From Slackia sp. ZJ119 (lineage in GTDB: Bacteria > Actinomycetota > Coriobacteriia > Coriobacteriales > Eggerthellaceae), in assembly GCF_011039175.1 (NCBI RefSeq), contig NZ_JAAKEN010000018.1:1-64000 (forward strand): DNA of 64,000 nt, in the 5' to 3' direction. This document shows positions 9,046-17,733 of the stretch, in pieces. The notes beneath the pieces were generated by a model. That model was given only the letters and a program-made list of their open reading frames with translations, was not told where the DNA came from and ran no database searches. The position numbers and the translations under genes are program-made. Numbering within the stretch: position 1 is the stretch's first letter; every line of letters starts with the position of its first letter.

Positions 9046-10230
9046 TCACTTGAGCGGGCGTGCCACTGCCAGCACGGCGACGCTCAGCACGCCGTTCACG
9101 GCGGCGAGCAGCCAAAGCGATCCCGCATATCCCCACGCGCCCACCATGGGCCCGAACAGAAAGCTGAACACCGAGCAGCCGATGTAGGCGAACAGGTTGA
9201 CGGACCCGATGATGGCCGAGGTCTGACTGGGCTCGACAGCCACGAGCAGCATGCGCAGCGACGTGGAGTTCGTGATGCCCATCGACACGCTGAACAGGGC
9301 GCACGTGCCCAAAAACGCCGCCGTGGCGTGGGCGGCCAGCGTGCACGCCATGCCGACCGACGACGCGCACAGAAGCGCGATGCCCACCCATAAGGCGTGC
9401 TTGCGCGTCAGGCGGGCGGTCAGCGGGCCGCCGATCATGCTGGGCGCCATGGCGGCCGACAGCACAAGCGCGGCAAGCAGCGTGGACGACGAATGCAGCT
9501 CGGCCACGGCAAGCGGCGAGGAAAACGCTTGGAAGAACGACCCTGTCACCCACGTGGCCAGGTACGTGCAGTTCGCGATGAAAAACGCCCGCTTCGCGTT
9601 GCGCGGAATGAGCACCGACACCTTCAACACCGAGCGCTTCGAGGCGCGGACGGCCAGCGGATCGGGCACGAAGACGAGCCCGCACGCCGAGACGGCCAAA
9701 ATGGCGGCCATGGTCCCGAAGGCTGCCTGCGTGCTGTGCGTGGCGCCGAACAGCACCCCGACACCAACCGACCCCATCATGATGCCCACCATCGATCCGC
9801 AGCTGGCCATGGCAGACCCCAAAGAGAGGTTGTAACGCGAAATGCAGTCCACGATCAGGGCCGATACCGCGCTCATGGCAAGCCCGGCCGCGACGCCTTG
9901 CACGAACCGCGCCGCCAAAACCATGAACGAGTCGCGGGCCTGCAGGAACAGCAGGCAGCCGACAATGGCCAAAGCCACGGTCAAAAACGTGACGCGCCGG
10001 CGCCCGAACGCATCCGACAGGCGGCTGGCAAGCAGCAGCGTCAGCACGACGCCGCACAGATACCACAGCATCGTGTAGGAGACGTCGGCGTTCGTCAGGC
10101 CGATTTGGCTTTGAAACGTCGAGTACAAAGGGATTGGCACGGCGGTGGATGCGAACACCGCGAAAAAGATGAGAGAGGAGAAAACGAACCCCCGCATCGC
10201 CTGGCTTTTTGTGAGATCCCTGCGCTCCAT
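9046..10230 (-). CDS. Major facilitator superfamily transporter (drug-efflux type)
   Basis: 394-aa membrane protein with about 12 hydrophobic segments. The loop after helix 2 holds SRLSDAFGRRRV, the MFS motif A, and the second half has the related ARLTRKHAL. Size and layout fit DHA1-type exporters; the substrate cannot be inferred. The start at 10230 was chosen because AAAGGAG precedes it; an upstream in-frame ATG at 10290 adds 20 residues without a ribosome site. Convergent with the lipoprotein gene, with 29 bases between stops. Confidence 0.85.
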   Translation of the reverse strand: MERRDLTKSQAMRGFVFSSLIFFAVFASTAVPIPLYSTFQSQIGLTNADVSYTMLWYLCGVVLTLLLASRLSDAFGRRRVTFLTVALAIVGCLLFLQARDSFMVLAARFVQGVAAGLAMSAVSALIVDCISRYNLSLGSAMASCGSMVGIMMGSVGVGVLFGATHSTQAAFGTMAAILAVSACGLVFVPDPLAVRASKRSVLKVSVLIPRNAKRAFFIANCTYLATWVTGSFFQAFSSPLAVAELHSSSTLLAALVLSAAMAPSMIGGPLTARLTRKHALWVGIALLCASSVGMACTLAAHATAAFLGTCALFSVSMGITNSTSLRMLLVAVEPSQTSAIIGSVNLFAYIGCSVFSFLFGPMVGAWGYAGSLWLLAAVNGVLSVAVLAVARPLK

Positions 10231-10948
10231 GTCGCTCCTTTGCACGAAAAATTGCAGGGGCAGTATGGATTTCGGCTTTATCGAATGCAAGTGTTGCGGT
10301 TCAGAAAGTCAAATAAGGAGTGACCGGCGCTGCAAGAGCGGCGAGCGGGGTTGCAGGCGGGGCGTTGCGAGGGAGCGAGCGGGGTTGCAGGCGGGACGCT
10401 GCGGGGCCGCGGCCGAGCGGGGCGCAGCATGGCGCCGGTTTGCCGACAAAGAGGCGGCCTTTCTTGCGGAATAATGTGGAGAAAATGTGTATTGGAGACG
10501 CAAGAGCTGATTTGTGCGCACTGTTGCATCAAACAGCAAGAAAAACCTTCGGGGCGTAAGAAGAAACGCGGTATATATACCGCAAAATCAGCCGATTTGG
10601 GGACGAAAAGCGCCTTGTGGGTGACAATAATGCTGTAATTATGCGGTATCGGGGTGAAGAATCACTCGAAATGATGCGAGAACTGGCAAATATCGCCCGC
10701 AAAATCTCCAGTACATAAAACCTTCACATTGCTGGTGAGCGGGAAGCGTATGGAGCGGCTTGGAGAAGGCTCGCCAAGGATGAGGTTGGCGGCTTCGGCG
10801 TCGTTTTGGCCCGTGAGGGCCTCACCTGCCGTCGAAGGCGCGACACGGCCAGATAAACGAAGACCGCAACACCAAAGGGGATGCTGCGGTCTTCGAAACT
10901 CAGAGCCCGTGCGCCCACGGAGCGCTCGCGCGTTCACGCGTACGCTTC
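10231..10948. other. Intergenic region with short tandem repeat and a 16-bp palindrome
   Basis: No supported gene. Near 10336-10400 the phrase GAGCGGGGTTGCAGGCGGG is repeated twice within G-rich DNA. Around 10480-10720 the sequence becomes AT-richer and contains the perfect palindrome GCGGTATATATACCGC (10568-10583), which could be an operator. A 10-bp hairpin lies at 10859-10894. Confidence 0.45.
10859..10894 (-). terminator. Possible terminator of the 62-aa small gene
   Basis: GAAGACCGCA and TGCGGTCTTC form a perfect 10-bp stem. On the minus strand it is followed by GTTTATCT, a weak T run, about 55 bases after the stop of the small gene at 10949. Confidence 0.5.
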
Positions 10949-11137
10949 TTAGCGCATGCGGCGTCCGCCAAAGATGCGGGCGCGGCTTGTCATGCGGGCA
11001 TGGGTCTTGCGGTCGCTGCCGGCTCCGCGGCCGAGCGCCTCCATCTCGTAGGCGGACTGGCGTGCGTCGAGCGCGTGCCCCACATGGGTGCTGATCTCGT
11101 ACGCGTTGGCCTTGGCGGCAATCAGGTAGGCATTCAT
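10949..11137 (-). CDS. Small protein, 62 aa, unknown
   Basis: ATG at 11137 is preceded by AGAAAGGAAACCGT, an excellent ribosome site. The product begins MNAYLIAAKANAYEIS and ends with an Arg-rich tail (SRARIFGGRRMR), with no membrane segment. A likely hairpin terminator lies downstream. I do not recognise the family. The longer frame that starts at 11221 has no ribosome site. Confidence 0.5.
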   Translation of the reverse strand: MNAYLIAAKANAYEISTHVGHALDARQSAYEMEALGRGAGSDRKTHARMTSRARIFGGRRMR

Positions 11138-11633
11138 ACGGTTTCCTTTCTCATCAGATGCCTGTGCGCGATCCTTTTCACGCGTCTTGCGCCGGTCGCC
11201 GGAATTAGCTTGACATTCCACCGACCGTGCGCTACATAGCGAATATGCCAGAAAAATGTTACAACGGTGTTAACCGATGCCCGGGCACACGAGGTGCCCA
11301 AGCCGGGACTATTCCTCGTGCACGAGCATTCCTTGCACTGCACATAAGCGCAGGCGAGCGATGTATCAGAAAAAGGCGCGGCAAGACCGCAGATCCACAA
11401 AAAACAAAGCGTCTGCAGGGGAATATTGCTGAGTGTTTTGATCATCGAAACAAGGCTGCGAAAGGGAGGCCGGCGGCGGCGAAAGGCGAAACGCCGTCGG
11501 CCGCCGGGCTTCGTCGGGCAGCTGCGCCCGTCGCACGCCCGGGCGGGTGATGCTGCCCCCTCCGGCCGCCGGGCTTCGTCGGGCTGCTGCATCCGTCGCA
11601 CGCCGCCCCTTCGACTGCTGCCCCCCTCCGGCG
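11138..11633. other. Intergenic region ending in a tandem duplication
   Basis: No gene is supported. The left half is AT-richer and is presumably the promoter area of the small minus-strand gene. The right half contains two copies of a 65-base GC-rich unit (see 11499-11629). Confidence 0.45.
11499..11629. repeat. Two tandem copies of a ~65-bp GC-rich unit
   Basis: Both copies start GGCCGCCGGGCTTCGTCGGG (11499 and 11564) and continue with CTGC.. CCGTCGCACGCC, then diverge slightly before a C-rich end. They lie just after the stop of the membrane-protein gene and may be a recent duplication. Confidence 0.75.
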
Positions 11634-13715
11634 TCACTCCTGCGGCAGGATGCGGTAGAGGCGCATGTCGCCTTCTGCCAGCACCGCTTCGAAGCCGGGG
11701 GTGCCGTCGGCTATGGTGTCGATGCCTTTCCAGTCCTCGTCGTGCTTGTACAGCTCGATGTTGCTGTCGGGGTTGTGCGGCTTTCCCTGGTCAAGCTGCA
11801 GCACATAGGCGGCCCCGACGGAATCGACGGCGCCTTGCACGTCGGGCGATTCCGCAAATTCGGCAAGGTGCTTGCGGATGACCAGGCTGGCTGCGCTCGC
11901 GTCGTCGGGCGACGTGACGTCGCCGAGGGACCGAAAGTACAGGTTCACGTCCGTGGTGCTGGCGCCGAAAACGCTGCCGTCATAGGGCTGGTTGACGACA
12001 AGACCGCCTTTGGCGACCGACTGGACCTGTTGGAGAAACGCCCGCTCGTCCGCGTCGAGCGAATCGGGGCGAGACGCGTCGTTCCACCAGGAAAGGGTGC
12101 CGGCGACCTCGCCGAAAGGCGTCGACGCGGACAGCGGGCCGAAAGAGACGTTCGGACAGTACAGAAGCGCGGCTGCCGTTGCAAGCGCAGCGACTGCGGC
12201 GGCGGTGCAGCCGCGCGAGGACGCGTGCAGGCGCCGGGCCGCGCTCATGGCGAGCCGTGCGCAGGCGGCAAGGCCCAGGGACGCGACGGGAAAGCCTGCC
12301 AGGGCGACGATTCCCGCGATGCGGTAGGCGTCCGAATACCAAAAGCCGCACAGCACGGTTTTGAGCACGCCGTCGGTGCCCGCCGAAACGGCGTAGAGGA
12401 CAAGCGCCAAAACGTATGAGGCGGCAAGCCAGCGCAGGCGCCTCTCGCGCAGGGCGCACACGACTCCGACCAGGCACAGCGCCGCCAACAGCGCCTCGGT
12501 GCCGCTGCCGGGGAACGAAAGCGTCGCCGCGGCCGCGGCCGCTTCGGGCAGCGAGAGCGTGGCAGGCCACTCGAACGAGACGACCGACGCCAGCGGGGGT
12601 GCGAAGACGAGCGCGATCCAGGCGCCGCAGATGACGGCCGCCGCACCGATGCCGAACCCTGCCGCGCCGATGCGGGCTTGCCGCCCGCGCCAGCCCAAGG
12701 CGGCGGGAATGTCGCAGGCGCGTCCCACGCACAGCGGTGCCAGCAGAAACGCTTCGGTGAACAGGGCGTTTGGCTGGGTGAACACGCACGACGCGGCCGT
12801 GAGCGCGAAGGCGCAAAACAGCAGCGCCCGCTCGTTTTTGCGAAAGCCGTCTTGCAGGCCCAGCGCGAAAAGCGCGACGGCGCCGGGAACCGTGCAGAAG
12901 GCGGCCAGGTTCGAATACAGCGGCCCCCACGTAAGCAGGGTCCAAGGAAACGGCCCGAACGCGAGCATGGCCGCCGCGCCCGCGACCACGACGACGGGGC
13001 GCTTGGGAAAAAGCGCGTTCGCCAAAAAGCAGCAGCCCAGCGGCAGCACGAAGGCGAGCAGGGTGTAGTTCGCGGCGTTGGCCGCCAGGGTTGCCGGTGC
13101 GCCGACGGTTTCGGCGGCCATCGCGGCAAGGGCGTGCCAGCCGGAAGGGTAGTAGGAGGGCGACTCTTGAACCGGGGAGGCGCCCTGAGCGGCCAAGTCC
13201 TCATAAATGGAGCCTCCGAACAGGGAAAAGTCTCCCGATCCGGCGAATGCTGCGATAAGGTTCAAATGGGTGACGTTGTCCCATTTTTGGACGAATGAGC
13301 CCGGCCCGTCAAGCGAAAGCGCGAAGATGCCCGTCGCCAGGACGATCCCTGCCGCCACGTAGGCGGCAGGCGAGGCGCCCGCCAGCCCGACGGCGCAGCC
13401 CCGCAGCGAGAACAGCGGCACCGGCTCGAAGTCGAAGGCTCGCTTGTGCTCGTGGCGGCCCTTCCGGGCAAGGCCGCGCACCGCAAGGCCGACGACGCCG
13501 GGGGCGCATCCCAGCGCGAACAGCCCTACGGCTGAAAGCGGCACGCTCGCCGCCGAACAGGCGAGCGAGACGACGCCGTACAAAAGAAAAGTGCAGCCGG
13601 CCCCGGCGCCCAGCGCGATGAGCGGCGGCAGCCCCATCGCCGCCAGGGCGAGGCACCCTGGCGCGACGGCGTATGCGGCGGACGCGAGCGCGGCAAGGAA
13701 GAAGGTCGGCCACAT
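11634..13715 (-). CDS. Polytopic membrane protein, DUF6541-like
   Basis: 693 aa with many hydrophobic segments over the first ~530 residues and a soluble extracytoplasmic C-terminal part (~160 residues, with the Asp-rich NDASRPDSLDADERAFLQQV and a LYRILPQ end). Size and layout resemble actinobacterial DUF6541 proteins and GT-C glycosyltransferases, which use lipid-linked sugars outside the membrane. A proposed role is adding sugars to the polymer exported by this operon; this is inference from topology and neighbours. Last gene of the four-gene minus operon; the start lies 7 bases after the LicD stop. Confidence 0.7.
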   Translation of the reverse strand: MWPTFFLAALASAAYAVAPGCLALAAMGLPPLIALGAGAGCTFLLYGVVSLACSAASVPLSAVGLFALGCAPGVVGLAVRGLARKGRHEHKRAFDFEPVPLFSLRGCAVGLAGASPAAYVAAGIVLATGIFALSLDGPGSFVQKWDNVTHLNLIAAFAGSGDFSLFGGSIYEDLAAQGASPVQESPSYYPSGWHALAAMAAETVGAPATLAANAANYTLLAFVLPLGCCFLANALFPKRPVVVVAGAAAMLAFGPFPWTLLTWGPLYSNLAAFCTVPGAVALFALGLQDGFRKNERALLFCAFALTAASCVFTQPNALFTEAFLLAPLCVGRACDIPAALGWRGRQARIGAAGFGIGAAAVICGAWIALVFAPPLASVVSFEWPATLSLPEAAAAAATLSFPGSGTEALLAALCLVGVVCALRERRLRWLAASYVLALVLYAVSAGTDGVLKTVLCGFWYSDAYRIAGIVALAGFPVASLGLAACARLAMSAARRLHASSRGCTAAAVAALATAAALLYCPNVSFGPLSASTPFGEVAGTLSWWNDASRPDSLDADERAFLQQVQSVAKGGLVVNQPYDGSVFGASTTDVNLYFRSLGDVTSPDDASAASLVIRKHLAEFAESPDVQGAVDSVGAAYVLQLDQGKPHNPDSNIELYKHDEDWKGIDTIADGTPGFEAVLAEGDMRLYRILPQE

Positions 13716-13722
13716 GGCGGGC

Positions 13723-14814
13723 TCACCGCCCGGGCTCGCTCGGCGCGTCGTCCCATGCGGCCAGGTCGACGTGGCGAAAGTGCGTCTTGACGTCGCCCGG
13801 CATCGCGTACACGTCGCCGTAGGCCTGCTCGAGCACGGCGAGGGGGTCGTGAGGCCCCCAGCATTCGACGCCGTCGAACGTCATGCGCTGCAAGGGGAAG
13901 ACGTTTCCGGCGGGCGCGATCGTCGCCGCAGGGTAGTCCTCGTTTTCCGCGCCCCAAAGCAGCGCATGCCCGGCGCCTGTTTCTGCGCCGGCGGCCTTGC
14001 AAAGCGGGGCCAGACCGGCCTCTGCCCGCGCGAACGCTTCCGCGACCGGGCGCACCCGCGCGTCCGACGCGTCCAGGTAGGGCGCTTCCTCCCAAAACGT
14101 CAGGTCGGTCTTTTGCGCCTCGCGAAGGCGCTCTCGCGCCGAGGCGTGGGCGGCCAGGGCGGCGGCGCGGTCGTGCGCGTCTATGACGTCATAGGGAAAC
14201 AGGTCCAAAAAGCACGGCACGGCCTCGTCGGCCCAGCGGAAGCGCACCTGTTTGCAGCAGGCCCAAAAATCGTAGACGACGCTTACGCGGAAGCGCTCGT
14301 CGGCCTCGGCGGCGCAGGCGACGCGGTCCAGGTCTTGGCGCAGCAGCCCCAGGTCGATGTCGTCGTCCCAGGGGATGAAGCCTTTGTGTCGCACGGCGCC
14401 GAGCAGCGTGCCGCAGGCGATCCAGTACGTTGCGCCGCACGACGCGCACAGCTCGTCGAACGCGGCGAGCAGCTGCGTGCAAAGCTCCTGGTAGCGGCGC
14501 AGGCGCCCCTCGGCCGCGGGAATGTTCGCGAAGAAGCGCTTCTTCGCGTCGGCCAGGCTTTCGCCGTCGCGCCGGTAGGCGTCCCAGGCGAACAGCTCCA
14601 TTGCGGCGGCGTGCGCGTCCATGGCGCCTTGGGTGTGGCGAACCGCAGGCATGACAACCTCTTCGACCTCGTGCACCATGTGGCTGCGCAGCAGCACCAG
14701 GTCTTCTTGGACGGTGCGCACCCGGTTGTGGATGTCGCCCACCTCTTCGTACATCGCATGGAACGAGCGGGACGACGGCGGCAAAATCCCTTTTAATTTC
14801 GTAAGAAAACCCAT
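13723..14814 (-). CDS. LicD-family phosphotransferase
   Basis: 363 aa. The core motif GTLLGAVRHKGFIPWDDDID (residues ~135-155) is the signature of LicD proteins, which transfer phosphocholine or similar phospho-groups to wall polymers; the DDDID acidic cluster is the metal/nucleotide site. An N-terminal ~110-residue extension is helical and charged. The start at 14814 lies 2 bases after the ATPase stop, so translation is probably coupled. The location fits decoration of a teichoic-acid-like polymer. The choline-binding-like repeats on the surface protein at 31-4193 would suit a phosphocholine-type decoration, but this is not shown. Confidence 0.85.
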   Translation of the reverse strand: MGFLTKLKGILPPSSRSFHAMYEEVGDIHNRVRTVQEDLVLLRSHMVHEVEEVVMPAVRHTQGAMDAHAAAMELFAWDAYRRDGESLADAKKRFFANIPAAEGRLRRYQELCTQLLAAFDELCASCGATYWIACGTLLGAVRHKGFIPWDDDIDLGLLRQDLDRVACAAEADERFRVSVVYDFWACCKQVRFRWADEAVPCFLDLFPYDVIDAHDRAAALAAHASARERLREAQKTDLTFWEEAPYLDASDARVRPVAEAFARAEAGLAPLCKAAGAETGAGHALLWGAENEDYPAATIAPAGNVFPLQRMTFDGVECWGPHDPLAVLEQAYGDVYAMPGDVKTHFRHVDLAAWDDAPSEPGR

Positions 14815-14816
14815 GG

Positions 14817-16634
14817 TCAGCCTGTCTTTCGGCGGCTTTTCGCCAGCAGCATCTTGTCGGCCTCTTCGAACAGCGCCTCGCCTCCCACGACCGTGAGCGG
14901 GCAGTCCTCGCCGCTTTCGCGCACGGTCGTGACGGCTTGCGCGATGCTGTCCAGGTCGTCGGCGTCTTCGAACAGCACGCGGCACGACCGGCCGTGCAGG
15001 TAGGTGCCCAGCGCCAGCGCGTCGGACTCGTCGACGGCCGACAGCACTACGATCTCGCTGCCCGACCGGTCGATGCGCTGGTCGATCCAGTCGTTGATCA
15101 GGCGGTTCGCATGCGTCGGGTTGTCGCCGCACAAGCGTTCGACCGCCAGGGAGCGCGGCAGGGTCGCCAGCACGGCGTCGGGCAGGGAGATCTGCCCGCC
15201 CACGGCGAGCAGCGTGTCGAACCGGCCCGATTCGAGCGCCTCGCGCAAGGCTCCGTCGATGACGCCGGAATCGCGCAGGTAGAACAGCGCCGCGTCGCGC
15301 TCGAGCGTGTAGGGCAGAAGCGACAGGATGTCGCCCGTGCAGCCGTCCCAGGTGAGCACGGCCGTCGTGCCCGACGAGCCCAGCGCGTCCCAGGCGGCCA
15401 GCGCCACGTCGTGGGGGCTGTCGCCGTCGATGCGCTCGATGGCGGCGCCTTCGAAGAGCTTGCGCAGCTTCGCTTCCAGCGCCTCACTCACATGGCGTCG
15501 CCCGCCGACGAGCACGATCTTTTTCACGGGCAGCCCGTCCAGCGCACGCGCCGCGATGTCGGGCACGCCGTTTTCCTTGACGAGCAAAAGCGGCGCGTCC
15601 AAGCGCTTCGCCACGTGGTTGCCGAGCATGCACAGCGAGCTTTGCGACCCCGGCGCCAGCACGAGGGTGCCGCCAAACGCGTCCGGCTCGGCGAAGCGCG
15701 ACCGCTCGAACAGCTTCACGGCCGACCCGTAGCGGTCGTCCCCCGCGACGGTTTCCACGGCTTCATCCACGTCTTCCACGTCGGGCAGCTGCATGACCGA
15801 ATACACCAGCTCTTCGGCTTCGTTCGACCCGGTGTGCCCGCCGAGCATGCGGTAGAGCGTGCAGACGGTCTCGGCGTCGCCGATGGCCCGCAGATGCCCC
15901 TTCTCGATCCAGACGACCTTGTTGCACAAGCGCTCGACCTGTCCGGTCGAGTGCGACACGATAAGCACGGTGACCTGGTGGTCTTTGATGAGCGACTCGA
16001 TCTTGCGCTCGCATTTCTGCTGGAACATGAAGTCGCCCACGGCCAAGACCTCGTCGACGATGAGGATGTCGGGCACCACGACGGTGGCCACGGCGAACGC
16101 GACGCGCGCGATCATGCCCGACGAATAGTTCTTCATCGGCATGTCCAAAAACTGCTCGACTTCGGCAAAATCGACGATCTCGTCGAAATGGGCGTCGATG
16201 TATTCTTTGCTGTAGCCCAAAAGCGCCCCGTTGAGGTAGATGTTCTCCCGCGCCGTCAGCTCAAGGTCGAAACCAGCACCAAGTTCGATAAGAGGAGCGA
16301 TCGACCCGTTGATGACGCAGCGCCCCTCGGTCGGCTCAAGCACGCCGGCGATGATCTTCAAAAGCGTGGACTTCCCCGAGCCGTTCGTGCCCATGATGCC
16401 GTACACGTCTCCGCGCTTGATGTCGAACGATATGCCGTCGAGTGCGCGGAACTCCTTGAAGCGCAGCTCGTGGCGGGCAAGCGCGATGGCGTATTCTTTC
16501 AGCGAATTGAGCTGCTGGCTGGCCATGTTGAAGACCATGGACACGTCTTCGATGGCGACCATCGTCTCAAGCCGGGCGTCGGCCTCTTCGTCGAGCGTCG
16601 ACAGCAAAAACGTGGTGTTGACAACTTCGGGCAT
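14817..16634 (-). CDS. ABC exporter ATPase (Wzt/TagH type) fused to a CWB2-like domain
   Basis: 605 aa. The ATPase covers residues ~25-265, with Walker A GTNGSGKST (82-90), signature NYSSGM and Walker B ILIVDEVLAVGD, typical of polysaccharide/teichoic-acid exporters. Residues ~300-600 resemble tandem cell-wall-binding repeat 2 modules: DRYGSAVKLFER, TLVLAPGSQSSLCMLGNHVA, APLLLVKENGVP, IVLVGGRRHVSEALEAKL. CWB2 domains in clostridia bind anionic wall polymer outside the cell. Here one sits on a cytosolic ATPase with no signal peptide, where Wzt proteins carry their polymer-recognition domain. It probably selects the finished polymer for export. Start ATG at 16634 after GGAAAGG. Partner permease directly upstream. 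Confidence 0.85.
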   Translation of the reverse strand: MPEVVNTTFLLSTLDEEADARLETMVAIEDVSMVFNMASQQLNSLKEYAIALARHELRFKEFRALDGISFDIKRGDVYGIMGTNGSGKSTLLKIIAGVLEPTEGRCVINGSIAPLIELGAGFDLELTARENIYLNGALLGYSKEYIDAHFDEIVDFAEVEQFLDMPMKNYSSGMIARVAFAVATVVVPDILIVDEVLAVGDFMFQQKCERKIESLIKDHQVTVLIVSHSTGQVERLCNKVVWIEKGHLRAIGDAETVCTLYRMLGGHTGSNEAEELVYSVMQLPDVEDVDEAVETVAGDDRYGSAVKLFERSRFAEPDAFGGTLVLAPGSQSSLCMLGNHVAKRLDAPLLLVKENGVPDIAARALDGLPVKKIVLVGGRRHVSEALEAKLRKLFEGAAIERIDGDSPHDVALAAWDALGSSGTTAVLTWDGCTGDILSLLPYTLERDAALFYLRDSGVIDGALREALESGRFDTLLAVGGQISLPDAVLATLPRSLAVERLCGDNPTHANRLINDWIDQRIDRSGSEIVVLSAVDESDALALGTYLHGRSCRVLFEDADDLDSIAQAVTTVRESGEDCPLTVVGGEALFEEADKMLLAKSRRKTG

Positions 16635-16670
16635 GGGTGCCTTTCCGGGGCGGGCAAAACGATGCGGGCC

Positions 16671-17450
16671 CTATACGTACAGGATGAACTTCTTCTGGGT
16701 CTTGTGGAACACGAGCAGGCCGGCGCCGAGGGCGGCAAGCGCAAACCCCGCGCAGACGGCGTTTTCGACAAGGCTGGGCGTCTGTCCCCACAGCACGATC
16801 TCGCGGAAGTAGGTCACATAATAATACATGGGGTTCCACTGCATGACGGCCATCATCCAGCCCTGCAGGATGGACGTGGGGTAGAACAGCGGCGTGGCGT
16901 AGGTCCAAGCCGTCACGACGACGCTCCACAGGTGGATGACGTCGCGGAAGAAGACCGCCGCGGCCGAAAGCAAAAGCCCGATGCCGAAGCTGAACGTGAC
17001 CACGTAGACGAGCAGAAGCGGCAAAAACAGCACATTGGCCGTGGGAACGATGCGGAAAAACAGCAGCACGGCGGCCACCGCGATGAGCGAGAACAGAAAG
17101 TTCACAAGCTGGAACAGCACTTTTTCCAGCGGGAAGAGAATCTTGTGGATGCGTATCTTTTTGATGAGCGGCGCCGAGTCGATGATGGAGTTCATGGCGG
17201 TGGTGGTGGAATCGGCCATGAGCGCGAAGATGGTGTTGCCCAAAATCAGATACACGGGGAAGTTCTCGATCTCGAAGCGGAACATGAAGCTGAACACGGC
17301 CGTGAGCACGACCATCATGAGCAGGGGGTTCAGCACCGACCACAGGATTCCCAGGGCGCTGCGGCGGTACTTCAGCTTGAAGTCCTTCGACACCAGCATC
17401 GTGACAATGAACAGGTCTTTTTTCAGGCCTGTCGCCTCGTAGTCCGCCAC
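16671..17450 (-). CDS. ABC-2 type permease, wall-polymer exporter
   Basis: 259 aa with six hydrophobic segments, matching TagG/Wzm-type permeases: RRSALGILWSVLNPLL near residues 29-44 and the late MQWNPMYYYVTYFREI. It should form the channel for the ATPase encoded 36 bases downstream. The start is GTG at 17450 with GGGAG just upstream. First gene of the minus operon, divergent from the TagO-like gene across about 280 bases. Confidence 0.88.
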   Translation of the reverse strand: MADYEATGLKKDLFIVTMLVSKDFKLKYRRSALGILWSVLNPLLMMVVLTAVFSFMFRFEIENFPVYLILGNTIFALMADSTTTAMNSIIDSAPLIKKIRIHKILFPLEKVLFQLVNFLFSLIAVAAVLLFFRIVPTANVLFLPLLLVYVVTFSFGIGLLLSAAAVFFRDVIHLWSVVVTAWTYATPLFYPTSILQGWMMAVMQWNPMYYYVTYFREIVLWGQTPSLVENAVCAGFALAALGAGLLVFHKTQKKFILYV

Positions 17451-17687
17451 CGACTCCCTCGCTTTCTCCGCGCACTTGCGCCAAATGCATCAATCCTACC
17501 GAAAAGGGCCGCCGACCGCTGCCATTCCATAGAAAGGCCAGACGGGCGGCTCGGCCGCCGTTTCGCCTGCGCTGCGGCGATGCGTTGAGGCCGGGCTGCG
17601 ACGGCTCTCGCCCTGCCGGCGCGGCGCACTGTTTTGTTCCTTTCGGCGAAATGGGGGCGGGGCGTGCAATGCCGGTCTGCGGATTGC

Positions 17688-17693
17688 TATACT
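17688..17693 (+). promoter_or_regulatory. -10 element for the plus-strand polymer operon
   Basis: GCTATACT lies 40 bases before the start at 17734. The -35 (TGCAAT, 17 bases upstream) is weak. Confidence 0.5.
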
Positions 17694-17733
17694 AAGCAGG
17701 TTGTAATGCAAACGAGAGGTGTGCGCGTCGGCC

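Noticed and set aside
10330-10420. CRISPR-like repeats
   Set aside because: Only two units in G-rich DNA, no spacers of regular length, no cas genes anywhere in the window.
14937-17588. Plus-strand open frame of 883 codons opposite the ABC ATPase and permease
   Set aside because: Antisense shadow; His/Val/Asp-rich with no motif, while the minus strand has clear ABC motifs.
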